DNA from: Candidatus Gastranaerophilales bacterium
GTDB taxonomy: Bacteria; Cyanobacteriota; Vampirovibrionia; Gastranaerophilales; Gastranaerophilaceae
Direction of reading: 5' to 3'
DNA: 35,780 bases
NCBI GenBank assembly: GCA_944322545.1
Contig: CALUPF010000027.1
Coordinates: 1-35,780, forward strand
Below the pieces are notes generated by a model. That model ran no database searches, was not told where the DNA came from, and saw only the letters and a list, made by a program, of their open reading frames with translations. The translations under genes were made by a program, and so were the position numbers. This document shows, one piece after another, positions 1-8,087 of the stretch (positions within the stretch are counted from its first letter, which is position 1; every line of letters starts with the position of its first letter).

Positions 1-1030
1 CAGATTCATAATTAATTTGGGCTTGTTCAACTTGTAATTTTGCATTTTTTATTTCTGGCTTGTACGCATACAAAAGAGGTATATTTTGAAGGTTAGCGCC
101 AGCATATGCGCCTGGAGCGTACCTTCCAGAATCAGAATGACTTGGAGTCAAATAGGAATATCCACCAACAACTTCTAAATTAGGGACCCTTTGTCTTTCA
201 ACAACGACAAGATTTTTTTTAGCAATATCCACTTCTTGTTCTGCAGATTTAATATCTAACCTTTTAGACATTGCTTTTGTTGATATCAAGTCAAATGATG
301 GCATTTTTTGATTATAATCAGGAGTTTTTAAAGAAATAAAAACAGTTTCACCAGGTAAATAATCTTCTTTTGTATCATATAAAACTGTAGAATTTTCTGA
401 TATATTCAACGCTTTATTAAAATCATTTCTTGCCGTTTTTAAAGCTGTTTTAGCAGTATTAATTCTTGTTTCTAGCTGGTTTAAAGCAATTTGGACTTGT
501 ATAACATCTGTTTCAGAAACAGCACCACCTTTTAAACGTTTTTTAGAAATAGCAAGAATTTCCTCTAAAAACACTTTTTGTTCATTCAAACAGGCAAGTA
601 CAGATTTAGCTCCAACTAAATCAACATATGTTTCTCTAACATCCATTTCAAGAGTAAATTCAGCCAATTTTACATCTAACTCTTTTTTATATAGATTAGA
701 TTTTGCAAGTTTTTTTCTTGGGGCTCTTTTAGCAATTTCAATTACCTCACTTAAGCCCATTTGTTGTGGCTCACTTTTACCAGCACTTCCGAAGTTATAA
801 AAAATATTGAATTCTGGGTTTTGTAATCTATTAGCTGTTTTTACATCATTTTTCGCAATTTCAACATTGATTCTTGCTGATTGCAAATCAAGATTATTCG
901 ACAATGACAATGCAATTGCATCATCCAAATCAATTTTTTGCATATTTTCCTGTGAATAAACAGGCATTATTGTTATTAATGTTAAAATGATAAAAACTAT
1001 AGTTTTTTTTATTTTACTGTTTTTGTACAC
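1..1030 (-). CDS. TolC-family outer membrane efflux protein, partial (C-terminus beyond window)
   Basis: An open frame runs from a GTG at 1030 to the window edge, about 343 codons with no stop. The N-terminus (MYKNSKIKKTIVFIILTLI...) is a typical Sec signal peptide ending near VYSQ/EN. The mature part has the long, regularly spaced helices of outer membrane factors, with an early segment 'GLSEVIEIAKRAPRKKLAKS' placed like the 'GLSQ-E--GKR' segment of CzcC-type proteins. Such proteins form trimeric outer membrane channels for RND, MFS or ABC exporters. Its start lies inside the end of the upstream AsmA gene (17-bp overlap), so the two are probably co-transcribed. No ATG gives a signal peptide, so GTG is preferred; the SD is only a purine-rich AAAGAAGAAA. 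The cognate pump would lie left of the window. The CzcC-like assignment is tentative. Confidence 0.85.
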   Translation of the reverse strand, partial: MYKNSKIKKTIVFIILTLITIMPVYSQENMQKIDLDDAIALSLSNNLDLQSARINVEIAKNDVKTANRLQNPEFNIFYNFGSAGKSEPQQMGLSEVIEIAKRAPRKKLAKSNLYKKELDVKLAEFTLEMDVRETYVDLVGAKSVLACLNEQKVFLEEILAISKKRLKGGAVSETDVIQVQIALNQLETRINTAKTALKTARNDFNKALNISENSTVLYDTKEDYLPGETVFISLKTPDYNQKMPSFDLISTKAMSKRLDIKSAEQEVDIAKKNLVVVERQRVPNLEVVGGYSYLTPSHSDSGRYAPGAYAGANLQNIPLLYAYKPEIKNAKLQVEQAQINYES

Positions 1031-4000
1031 TTTCTTCTTTACTTCCATTATTTTTATAAAAATTATATATCGCCCCAAAAGTCTGAACAGCTTTATTTTC
1101 CTTTATTTTTTGAACTGTTTCAGTTTGTTGTATAGCATTTGTTAAATCTTCTTTGACTTGTTGTTTTAGCTCTTCTTTTGTTGCTGGCAGTTTAGGTTTA
1201 ACAGCATCTAGTAATGATTTTTCTTGTTCTTGCATTTGTTGTTGACTATTAAGCCATTTAAACTGCTTAACTGTAGATGGGGGATTGTTTAAATTACCGT
1301 TCAACAACACTTTAAAAGACTTCGTGTTATCTTTTTTAGGTGTTAATGCAGGAATTTTAGCTAAATCTGCATTATTAGCAGCCTGGTTATAATTATTCAT
1401 TGCTGAAGCAATTGCTGTACCAAATTTAGGAATATAAGATGCAATTTTTTCAACAGACAAATCACCAACAGGACCTAAAGCAGAAACGACTTCAGGAGAT
1501 AAACTTCCCATCACAGTTAAATTTGAAATCATAGATAACAAATTCATCTTTCCTGTTATTAATAAAGACATATGAGGTCCAGACATTTCGATTGGAGAAA
1601 TCGCAGCATTTCCATTTTTTATATCCAACTTGCCTTTTAAATAAGAAAATTTACCAGTATTATAAGGTGCTACTGTTGAAACTAAACTACCTATTTTAGA
1701 AGCAACAAAAGTTTGTGACAGCAAATTATCAGCCTTTAAAAAGGTCTCAAATCTGCCTAAACTACCCATTTGCCCATCAGCAAGAGAAAAATCAACTTTT
1801 CCAGTTAAAGAATTCATTTGCTGTTCATATGTTACACCTTTTAGTTTCACGTTAGCATTAAAATCAGCTTTACCAATAAGTTGATCTTTTATACCGGCAA
1901 AAGCAGTAACAGCTGGGTTTGCATCTATATTTTTACCATTTATTTTTGCACTAACATTTGTATTAGCTAAATTATAATCAACGTTACCAGAAATTGTGCC
2001 ATTATAAGCTGCGGCTTTTAAATTATTGATTTTTAGCAAATCATTTGCAAGACTAAAATCACCAGTAATCGATGATGCAATAATTTCTGCACCAGTACCT
2101 TTCATTTTTATTGTTTGAATTTCAGCTGTACCTTTTTGAATTTTACAAGGAACAACAGGCGCATTATTTGATTTAGATACAGATGAACTAGTTGATGAGG
2201 TTGCCATTAATTTATTCATCTTATCCATTGCGACAAACAGTTTATCTACATCAATCAAAGAAGATGTTATCATCATTTTTCTTATTAAAAACGATGAAAC
2301 AAATTTTGTTGAAGCATCTATATCAAGATTTATTGAAGAACCATTAATATTTAAGTCATTTACTTTTATGTTAATAGCATCTTTATTTAGCTCAATATCC
2401 GCCGTTTTTATGCTTGTTAAAATTTCAGGCAATTTCACATCTGTTACAGAAGCAAAACCTTTCAACAATGGATTATTTATAGATCCTAAAATATCGAAGT
2501 CAGCTCTAACAGTCATAGAAGAAGTCGGTATCAAATAAGTAGATACTAAAAGAGCTTCTGGCATATAAAAATCTATACCCATCTCAGGATTAGAAGAAGA
2601 CAAATTATTAATAGCGCCAGAGATAGCAAAAACCTTTTGTGAACCCTTTGTCATTGATGCATAATCATTAGAAAGAGTTGTTTTATTAGTTTGCGCTAAA
2701 GATATATCTTCTATTGATAATTTATCATCTGAATAATTCAAAGAAATATTTAACAAACCTGGTTTATTCAACATTTTTTTCACTATTATTGGCGCAAAAT
2801 ATTTGTCAATATTAGATAAAGCTTGCACATTAACAGATATTTTTTTATCATCACCAGCAACTAAGGCCTTTAAAGGAATACTGCCTTTAGTGCTAACGAA
2901 TGCCTTAACATCATTTGGTAATAGACTCTTTAAATCATTTGCAATAATTAATCCATCTGCCATAATTTTAATTTCAGGTTTTTTAAGATAATTTTTTACA
3001 CCACCGCAAACAGAAATTTTTGAAGAATTCAAATAAAGTGAAAATGGCACAATTTGAATATCCTGAGGATTAGCTTTTATTTCTGCTTTATTTAAAGAAA
3101 TTTTTGCATTAGTTCCAGATATTCCCATCAAAAAATCTGACAAAATAATGCTTAAGTCTGGCTTAATCTCAGAAAGTTTTCCTTTTACAATCGCATTTAT
3201 TTTCAAAACACCTTTTTTTAATGGATAAGAATATTTTACATTTTCTGGCGCAAATGCATCATATAAAGGCGCAAGATTTACATTTCCTGAAACTGCACTA
3301 ATATTTACATTTGATTTAGAATCAATTGATCCACTTAGTTTAATATCAGTTCCATTAACAACAGCACCTGTGTTTTTAATATTTAAAGCATTATTTGAAA
3401 AATCCAAATCAGCAACTATTTTATCAATTTTAACAGGTATAGATTTATGTCTTATAAAACCTTGAGGAATTTTTAAAAACCCTGATGATTCAAAATTCTT
3501 TGTATCTGTTTTTAATGAAAAATCAGAAGATATATAGCCATCTGCAATTATTGAAGATAAGTCATTTTTTATATTCAAGGAATTTAACAACGCCATAACA
3601 AAACTTTGTATGCTTTGAAAAGTAATTTTATCTGTTTTTAAACGCAAATCTAATTTCAAATTGTGCCCATGATTTATATTTGCAGTTAATGTAGCTTTTT
3701 CATTTTGTGCAACGTATAAATTAGAATCTATGTTTGTATTATGACCATCAAAACTCAAATGAGCATAACTATCAGGCAACTTTTTTCCACCTAAAATTAA
3801 ACTCATTTTATCAATGTTTGCATAACCATTAATATCCGCGTGACCTTTATGCTCTGTTATTTTTAAATCAGCTTTAAGCAAAGCTTTTGGATTGTATTTA
3901 ACAAATTCATTAATAAAATCGAACTTAGGTAACTGAGAATTTCCCTGTGAATCTAAATTAGAGTCCATAACAGGCCAATAAGAATAAATATTTAAATCAT

Positions 4001-4649
4001 ATGATATATTTTCAGCTTTATTTGCATAAACGACACCCTTCGATTTTATTCTAAAATGTCTATTTATTTCAGCTTTATCAAATATCACCTCAGGGCCATC
4101 AATTGAGATGATATTTCCAGTTTTCTCATCTTTTAAAGACAGTTTATAATTTTTCACTATAACATCTGGCAATTTGTTAGAAAAATTAACAGGCAATTCT
4201 TCTTGAGATGTAGAATTAGCATCAGAAGCTAAAATTACATTTTTATTAAAATATTCAACAATATCAAACTGACAATTTTTTAAATATTCAAGAGATAAAT
4301 TAGGAGAATCTACATAAACATCAGAAACTCTCAAAGTTTTAAAAATTAAAGGTAACAAACTTATTTTAACTTCGGCATTATCCACTTTGACAATTTCTTT
4401 TTTATCAGGGTAAGAAACAATTAAATCGGATATATTAACACCAGCTTTTAAACTCGGAGTTGTAACGAGCTTTACTTTCGAAAATTCCAAATTCAATTTA
4501 GCAGAATCAAAAACTATTTTTTGTATATCTTTTTTATAATTATTCAAGTCAATAGAATTTGGCAAAATCCATAAAAAAGAAGCATACAGTATTACAAATA
4601 CAAGAAAAACAGAAATAAAGACCAATTTGAATTTTTTTATATTTTCCAT
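1014..4649 (-). CDS. AsmA family protein (inner-membrane-anchored periplasmic protein)
   Basis: The protein has 1211 residues. Residues about 8-29 form one N-terminal membrane segment, followed by the AsmA N-terminal pattern (a 'SLKAGVNISDLIVSYP'-type strand and 'VDNAEVKISLLPLIFKTLRV'). Beyond this is a long, repetitive beta-rich periplasmic region. The C-terminal AsmA_2-like part (about 900-1120) contains 'GKADFNANVKLKG', 'LTGKVDFSLADGQMG' and 'GKLDIKNGNAAISPIEMSGP'. AsmA-like proteins are thought to be bridge-like lipid-transfer or outer-membrane-biogenesis proteins; that role is family knowledge. The ATG follows GGGGT. The 3' end overlaps the TolC-like gene, placing it in an envelope operon. 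The last 80 residues are Gln/Lys-rich and probably coiled coil. Confidence 0.88.
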   Translation of the reverse strand: MENIKKFKLVFISVFLVFVILYASFLWILPNSIDLNNYKKDIQKIVFDSAKLNLEFSKVKLVTTPSLKAGVNISDLIVSYPDKKEIVKVDNAEVKISLLPLIFKTLRVSDVYVDSPNLSLEYLKNCQFDIVEYFNKNVILASDANSTSQEELPVNFSNKLPDVIVKNYKLSLKDEKTGNIISIDGPEVIFDKAEINRHFRIKSKGVVYANKAENISYDLNIYSYWPVMDSNLDSQGNSQLPKFDFINEFVKYNPKALLKADLKITEHKGHADINGYANIDKMSLILGGKKLPDSYAHLSFDGHNTNIDSNLYVAQNEKATLTANINHGHNLKLDLRLKTDKITFQSIQSFVMALLNSLNIKNDLSSIIADGYISSDFSLKTDTKNFESSGFLKIPQGFIRHKSIPVKIDKIVADLDFSNNALNIKNTGAVVNGTDIKLSGSIDSKSNVNISAVSGNVNLAPLYDAFAPENVKYSYPLKKGVLKINAIVKGKLSEIKPDLSIILSDFLMGISGTNAKISLNKAEIKANPQDIQIVPFSLYLNSSKISVCGGVKNYLKKPEIKIMADGLIIANDLKSLLPNDVKAFVSTKGSIPLKALVAGDDKKISVNVQALSNIDKYFAPIIVKKMLNKPGLLNISLNYSDDKLSIEDISLAQTNKTTLSNDYASMTKGSQKVFAISGAINNLSSSNPEMGIDFYMPEALLVSTYLIPTSSMTVRADFDILGSINNPLLKGFASVTDVKLPEILTSIKTADIELNKDAINIKVNDLNINGSSINLDIDASTKFVSSFLIRKMMITSSLIDVDKLFVAMDKMNKLMATSSTSSSVSKSNNAPVVPCKIQKGTAEIQTIKMKGTGAEIIASSITGDFSLANDLLKINNLKAAAYNGTISGNVDYNLANTNVSAKINGKNIDANPAVTAFAGIKDQLIGKADFNANVKLKGVTYEQQMNSLTGKVDFSLADGQMGSLGRFETFLKADNLLSQTFVASKIGSLVSTVAPYNTGKFSYLKGKLDIKNGNAAISPIEMSGPHMSLLITGKMNLLSMISNLTVMGSLSPEVVSALGPVGDLSVEKIASYIPKFGTAIASAMNNYNQAANNADLAKIPALTPKKDNTKSFKVLLNGNLNNPPSTVKQFKWLNSQQQMQEQEKSLLDAVKPKLPATKEELKQQVKEDLTNAIQQTETVQKIKENKAVQTFGAIYNFYKNNGSKEESVQKQ

Positions 4650-4675
4650 ATCAACCCCAAATTATCACTAAATAT

Positions 4676-4704
4676 AAAATACGTTAATAACTAATTAAAA
4701 TCAA
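4676..4704 (-). promoter_or_regulatory. Predicted sigma70-type promoter of the AsmA/TolC operon
   Basis: Read on the minus strand, TTGATT (4704-4699) and TATTTT (4681-4676) are separated by exactly 17 bp, about 27 nt before the AsmA ATG. The hexamers fit the consensus moderately; the call rests on their spacing and position. Confidence 0.45.
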
Positions 4705-4748
4705 CAATTGATAGTACAAAAGTATTATATCTTTTCATAAAAAAATGA

Positions 4749-4754
4749 TATAAT
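4749..4754 (+). promoter_or_regulatory. Predicted -10 box (TATAAT) for the secreted-protein gene at 4801
   Basis: A perfect TATAAT lies 46 nt before the ATG in the divergent intergenic region. No good -35 hexamer is found 16-18 bp upstream, so only the -10 is reported. Confidence 0.4.
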
Positions 4755-4800
4755 AAATTTTAATAAAATTCTGGAATTATGTGTTTGGAAAGGCTAGATT

Positions 4801-5562
4801 ATGAAAAAAAATTTGAGCTTCAAAAAACTAACAGCTACATTTTTAACAGCTATGTTTATGACACTAAACTTCAACTTTGCTGCAATAGCTAATGAAACAA
4901 CACAATCAAATGCAACATTTATTTCAGGTCAATCAAGCGAGAATGTAAAAATAGAACATTTACCAACCTACAAAAAAACAGAGATAAATACAGTCGCAAT
5001 CTATGCAGATAAAGCAACAATAAAAAAAGGAAACATATTAAAAATCACATTTGCTGAACATTTTTCAACAAAAACAGCAAAAATAGGTGATAAAGTAAGA
5101 TTTATACTAAAAGAAGATTTGAAAACTGCGGAAAGCAGAGTATTACTCCCAGAAGGAACTCAAATAATTGCAACTGTCACAGATGTAACTCCAACTAAAA
5201 TATGGAATAGAAATGCAAAAGTCCTTTTATCTCTTGGAGATGTAGAATTACCTAATGGAACAAAAGGAACAATTGCAGCGAAAGTACACGCAAAAGAAGC
5301 CGTATTGAAAAAATCATCTTGGGCGGCAGTTGGAAAAGCCTCATTATGGACAGTTGGACTATTTGGCATAGGTGCAGGTATTGGTGCAGCAATTGGTGCA
5401 GCTGCTGATGCAGTTGGAACAGGCTGTCTTGCAATTGGTATGCCAGTTGGCGGTGGTTTAGGCTTAATCATTGGTTCAATGACAAAAGGATTAAACTATA
5501 ACGCAAAACCTGGAAAAACAATATATATTGAACTTACTGAAGATTTAGACATTTCATACTAA
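4801..5562 (+). CDS. Secreted/periplasmic beta-rich protein with glycine-zipper C-terminal segment (unknown function)
   Basis: The protein has 253 residues. A Sec signal peptide (MKKNLSFKKLTATFLTAMF..., cleavage near AIA/NE) is followed by a beta-rich domain (about 70-160) with 'GDKVRFILKEDL', 'LLPEGTQIIATVTDV' and 'VELPNGTKGTIAAKV'. A Gly/Ala-rich membrane-compatible stretch (about 178-225, 'GIGAGIGAAIGAAADAVG') resembles glycine-zipper segments. It ends with 'GKTIYIELTEDLDI'. The product at 16808-17752 shares the same order of elements (lysine-glycine strand, 'PxGT' turn, C-terminal 'IxLxED' strand), so they are probably distant paralogues. The start is an ATG after GGAAAGG. The next gene begins 19 bp downstream, suggesting co-transcription. 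I do not recognise a named family, and the function is unknown. Confidence 0.8.
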   Translation: MKKNLSFKKLTATFLTAMFMTLNFNFAAIANETTQSNATFISGQSSENVKIEHLPTYKKTEINTVAIYADKATIKKGNILKITFAEHFSTKTAKIGDKVRFILKEDLKTAESRVLLPEGTQIIATVTDVTPTKIWNRNAKVLLSLGDVELPNGTKGTIAAKVHAKEAVLKKSSWAAVGKASLWTVGLFGIGAGIGAAIGAAADAVGTGCLAIGMPVGGGLGLIIGSMTKGLNYNAKPGKTIYIELTEDLDISY

Positions 5563-5581
5563 CATAAAAAAGGATAATAAA

Positions 5582-6052
5582 ATGAGTGACACAATTGAAA
5601 CGCTAGTATGCCCAGCTTGTGGCAAATTAATGAAAAAAGTTTATTTAAACGAACACGGTTTTTTCGTTGATGTTTGCATTGATGGATGCGGTGGCATCTG
5701 GTTCGATAATAGAGAACTTGCTAAAGTTGACGAAAAAGATGAAGATATCAAAGAGCTTGTTGAAATATACAAAGATAAAACTTTTGCACCTGTTGATCAA
5801 ACGCAACAAAGAACTTGCCCTGTTTGCGGACAAAAAATGGTAAAAAATAATGTAAGCGCAAAAAAAGAAATATCAATAGATGAATGCTACAGCTGTGGCG
5901 GAAAATTCTTTGACTACCAAGAACTAGAAAAAATGCGCAGTCAATATGATAACGATGAACAAAGAATTGAAGAAATTAAAAAATTAGCTGAGAATTTAAC
6001 TGATATGGAAAAAATTCTTCAACAAATTTTAAATGAAGACAAAATAAATTAA
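5582..6052 (+). CDS. Double zf-TFIIB-type zinc-ribbon protein
   Basis: The protein has 156 residues and two zinc-ribbon repeats of the zf-TFIIB type. The first has C10-PA-C13 and C32-IDG-C36 followed by GGIWFD; the second has C79-PV-C82 and C102-YS-C105 followed by GGKFFD. The 'CGG-x-(W/F)FD-xx-EL' tails are characteristic. The second cysteine pair of repeat 1 has three residues between the cysteines instead of the usual two. An acidic linker and an acidic helical tail surround the repeats. Zinc binding is inferred from the cysteines; the cellular role of these small proteins is not established. AAAGGATAATAAA precedes the ATG. The 3' end overlaps the convergent isomerase gene by 4 bp. Confidence 0.85.
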   Translation: MSDTIETLVCPACGKLMKKVYLNEHGFFVDVCIDGCGGIWFDNRELAKVDEKDEDIKELVEIYKDKTFAPVDQTQQRTCPVCGQKMVKNNVSAKKEISIDECYSCGGKFFDYQELEKMRSQYDNDEQRIEEIKKLAENLTDMEKILQQILNEDKIN

Positions 6053-7506
6053 TTTTTTAATAATTCTTTTACTTCTTTTTTATAGATTGAAACATTAGGC
6101 TGAAGAACTTCTGGTAATATTTCTGGATGTTGTTCGCCTTTTGTTGTTCTTAGTAACATACCAGTATACATAGCTTCAAAGTGTTTTAGCTCAACAAATT
6201 CAGCAATTGATTCAGGTGATAGATCTTTTAATTCTATCATTGATACTGGATGTTGAGCGCTATATGCTTTATAGCTTCCATTAACAAGAGCATTGTATGC
6301 TTTATAATTTTCTGAACCATCATTTTTTATCGTATTAAAAGTGTAAAAAGAAGTTTTATTATTAGAATCTAAATCACTTTCTGTTGAATTATGCAAAAAT
6401 TCTGGACCAATTAAGTCACCTGATACACGATAAGAAGATTTGTGTGATTCTTTTTTCATTTGTGTATTCCACAATTTCGTGCCTTCAAAAACATCTCCAA
6501 AATAATAATCATACTGATTAGTTTTACCATTTAAAATACAATCAGTGTTAAAAATAGCCCTTTTTATAGCCAAGTTGTTTTTCAAATCTTCATTCATAAA
6601 TTTCTTTTGAGCTTTCAAAGAGGCCTCTAGCATCTTTTTCATGTCTTCTTTTGACATTCCTAAATAAGCAAGAGATATCAATGAATGATCATCAAATGCG
6701 CCAAACCTTCCACCACAATCATCATGAATAATTCCACATTTATAGCCTTTTTCTTGTGCAATTTCTCTTAATTTACTTTTCGAAGAATCCATATCTGTTA
6801 CACAAACAAAATGTTTGGCAGTTTCTTCTTTCGCTTTAAGCAAAGCATCTTGTTCTGATAATCCTTCTTTTAAGTACTCTGACTTAAATTTATCAACAAA
6901 AGCTTTTTCTACATAATCATATCCTGTGCTAGGTTCTAATGTTGTACCAGATTTAGATGCAACAAGTATATTTGCTGTTTTTAAATCACCTAATTTTTCT
7001 ATAAATTTGTCCATACTTTTAGGATCAACAGCTGATAGAAAAACTACATCATCATTTTTTTCATTCAAGCTTAAAAGGTTTTCAATAGTATGTTTTGAAC
7101 CGCCTATACCAATTATTCCTAGCTTTTTACCTCCACTATTTTTCATTGAATTTGCAATATCATATATCTTATCAATTCTTTGAAGTTGAGTTTGAGGCAA
7201 AACTCCTATCCAATTCAAAACTTGACCACTTTTACCAGCTCTTGAAGACAAGTCTTTTATATCCTGTTTAGCAAAATTTTCATATTTTTTTTCTAAAGTT
7301 TCAATTGGAACAGAAAACTTAAGTTGAATTTTATCAGCATTTTGCGCACCATTAGATTTCAACATATAAGCAACTAATGTTGGAACAGGAACTGCTGCCT
7401 GTTTTTCAGTAGTTTCTTTTTTGGTATCAATTATTACATTTGGTTTTTCAGAAGATTTAAAATTAACATTGTTGTAAATTTTTGAAGAAATAACATTATT
7501 AATCAT
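6049..7506 (-). CDS. pgi: Glucose-6-phosphate isomerase, divergent
   Basis: The protein has 485 residues and interconverts glucose 6-phosphate and fructose 6-phosphate (glycolysis/gluconeogenesis, cytosol). Visible SIS-fold landmarks are 'GIGGSKHTIENLL' (phosphate binding), 'ASKSGTTLEPSTGYD', 'FVCVTDMDSSKSKLREIA', the first family signature as 'GGRFGAFDDHSL', and 'LHNSTESDLD' carrying the likely catalytic His. The usual C-terminal 'DQxGVExxK' signature is degenerate: 'LQPNVSIYKKEV' keeps Q, V and K but lacks the D, G and E. An N-terminal extension of about 35 residues with the motif 'NNVNFKSSEKPN' precedes the catalytic domain, unlike most PGIs. The ATG follows an AGG-containing leader. Family assignment is firm; full activity is likely but not certain. 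Confidence 0.9.
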   Translation of the reverse strand: MINNVISSKIYNNVNFKSSEKPNVIIDTKKETTEKQAAVPVPTLVAYMLKSNGAQNADKIQLKFSVPIETLEKKYENFAKQDIKDLSSRAGKSGQVLNWIGVLPQTQLQRIDKIYDIANSMKNSGGKKLGIIGIGGSKHTIENLLSLNEKNDDVVFLSAVDPKSMDKFIEKLGDLKTANILVASKSGTTLEPSTGYDYVEKAFVDKFKSEYLKEGLSEQDALLKAKEETAKHFVCVTDMDSSKSKLREIAQEKGYKCGIIHDDCGGRFGAFDDHSLISLAYLGMSKEDMKKMLEASLKAQKKFMNEDLKNNLAIKRAIFNTDCILNGKTNQYDYYFGDVFEGTKLWNTQMKKESHKSSYRVSGDLIGPEFLHNSTESDLDSNNKTSFYTFNTIKNDGSENYKAYNALVNGSYKAYSAQHPVSMIELKDLSPESIAEFVELKHFEAMYTGMLLRTTKGEQHPEILPEVLQPNVSIYKKEVKELLKN

Positions 7507-7564
7507 TATTGCAACCTACTATTTTTTATAGGAAAACAACACTTGTAAAAATAAAAATATGCGT

Positions 7565-7574
7565 TTTGTACAAA
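7565..7574. promoter_or_regulatory. Perfect palindrome TTTGTACAAA upstream of the DtxR/MntR-family gene
   Basis: A 10-bp perfect palindrome lies in the divergent pgi/regulator intergenic region. A further TACAAAA arm at 7592-7598 pairs with TTTTGTA at 7564-7570. It could be an autoregulatory operator, but it matches no DtxR or MntR box that I know, and AT-rich palindromes arise easily here. Confidence 0.25.
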
Positions 7575-7636
7575 TTAAATTTATATTTTTTTACAAAAAA
7601 TATGATAAAATTTGATTATAAATCCGAGGAAAAAGT

Positions 7637-8071
7637 ATGGAAAAACTCACTCAAAGTCTAGAAGACTACCTAGAGACAATATACGTTGAATGTCAAAAAT
7701 CAGAAAACAAACATGCAAAAGTGACAGATATCGCTAAAGTACTTGAAGTAAAAAAAGCTTCCGTGACTGGTGCATTAAATAACCTTAAAGAAAAAGGTCT
7801 TATAAACTACGAACCATATTCGCCTATAACATTAACAGCTGTTGGTGAAAAAGAAGCAAAAAAAATTCTTTTACGCCACGAAGTTATGACAAATTTCTTT
7901 AAAAATATTCTAAAATTAACAGAAGAAGAATCTGTCAAAAATGCTTGCGCAATGGAACATATTATGACAGAAGAAATGTTCAAAAGAATTCATTCATTTT
8001 CTCATTTTTTGCAAGATTATGCTAAAGACAACGAAGAATTCAAACAAAAATTAGATGTATTATTTAAATAG
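7637..8071 (+). CDS. DtxR/MntR-family metal-dependent transcriptional regulator
   Basis: The protein has 144 residues, the length of MntR, and lacks the SH3-like domain of DtxR. The N-terminal winged helix-turn-helix comprises 'HAKVTDIAKVLEVKKASVTG' and 'LKEKGLINYEPYSPITLTAVG'. The dimerisation/metal domain begins near residue 72. Aligning by eye to MntR, the metal ligands are D10, E13 ('EDYLETIY'), H81, C104, E107 and H108 ('CAMEHIM'). Position 104 is Cys, as at C102 of DtxR, where MntR has Glu; D10 is MntR-like. Metal specificity (Fe or Mn) is therefore open. A clear SD (GAGGA, 6-nt spacer) precedes the ATG. It is a single gene, divergent from pgi; no metal transporter lies nearby. Confidence 0.9.
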   Translation: MEKLTQSLEDYLETIYVECQKSENKHAKVTDIAKVLEVKKASVTGALNNLKEKGLINYEPYSPITLTAVGEKEAKKILLRHEVMTNFFKNILKLTEEESVKNACAMEHIMTEEMFKRIHSFSHFLQDYAKDNEEFKQKLDVLFK

Positions 8072-8087
8072 ATAATATTAGAGCTTT

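Noticed and set aside
5160..5471. Minus-strand open frame opposite the secreted-protein gene, rich in Pro and Ala
   Set aside because: It mirrors the Gly/Ala-rich coding strand; it has no SD and no family match.
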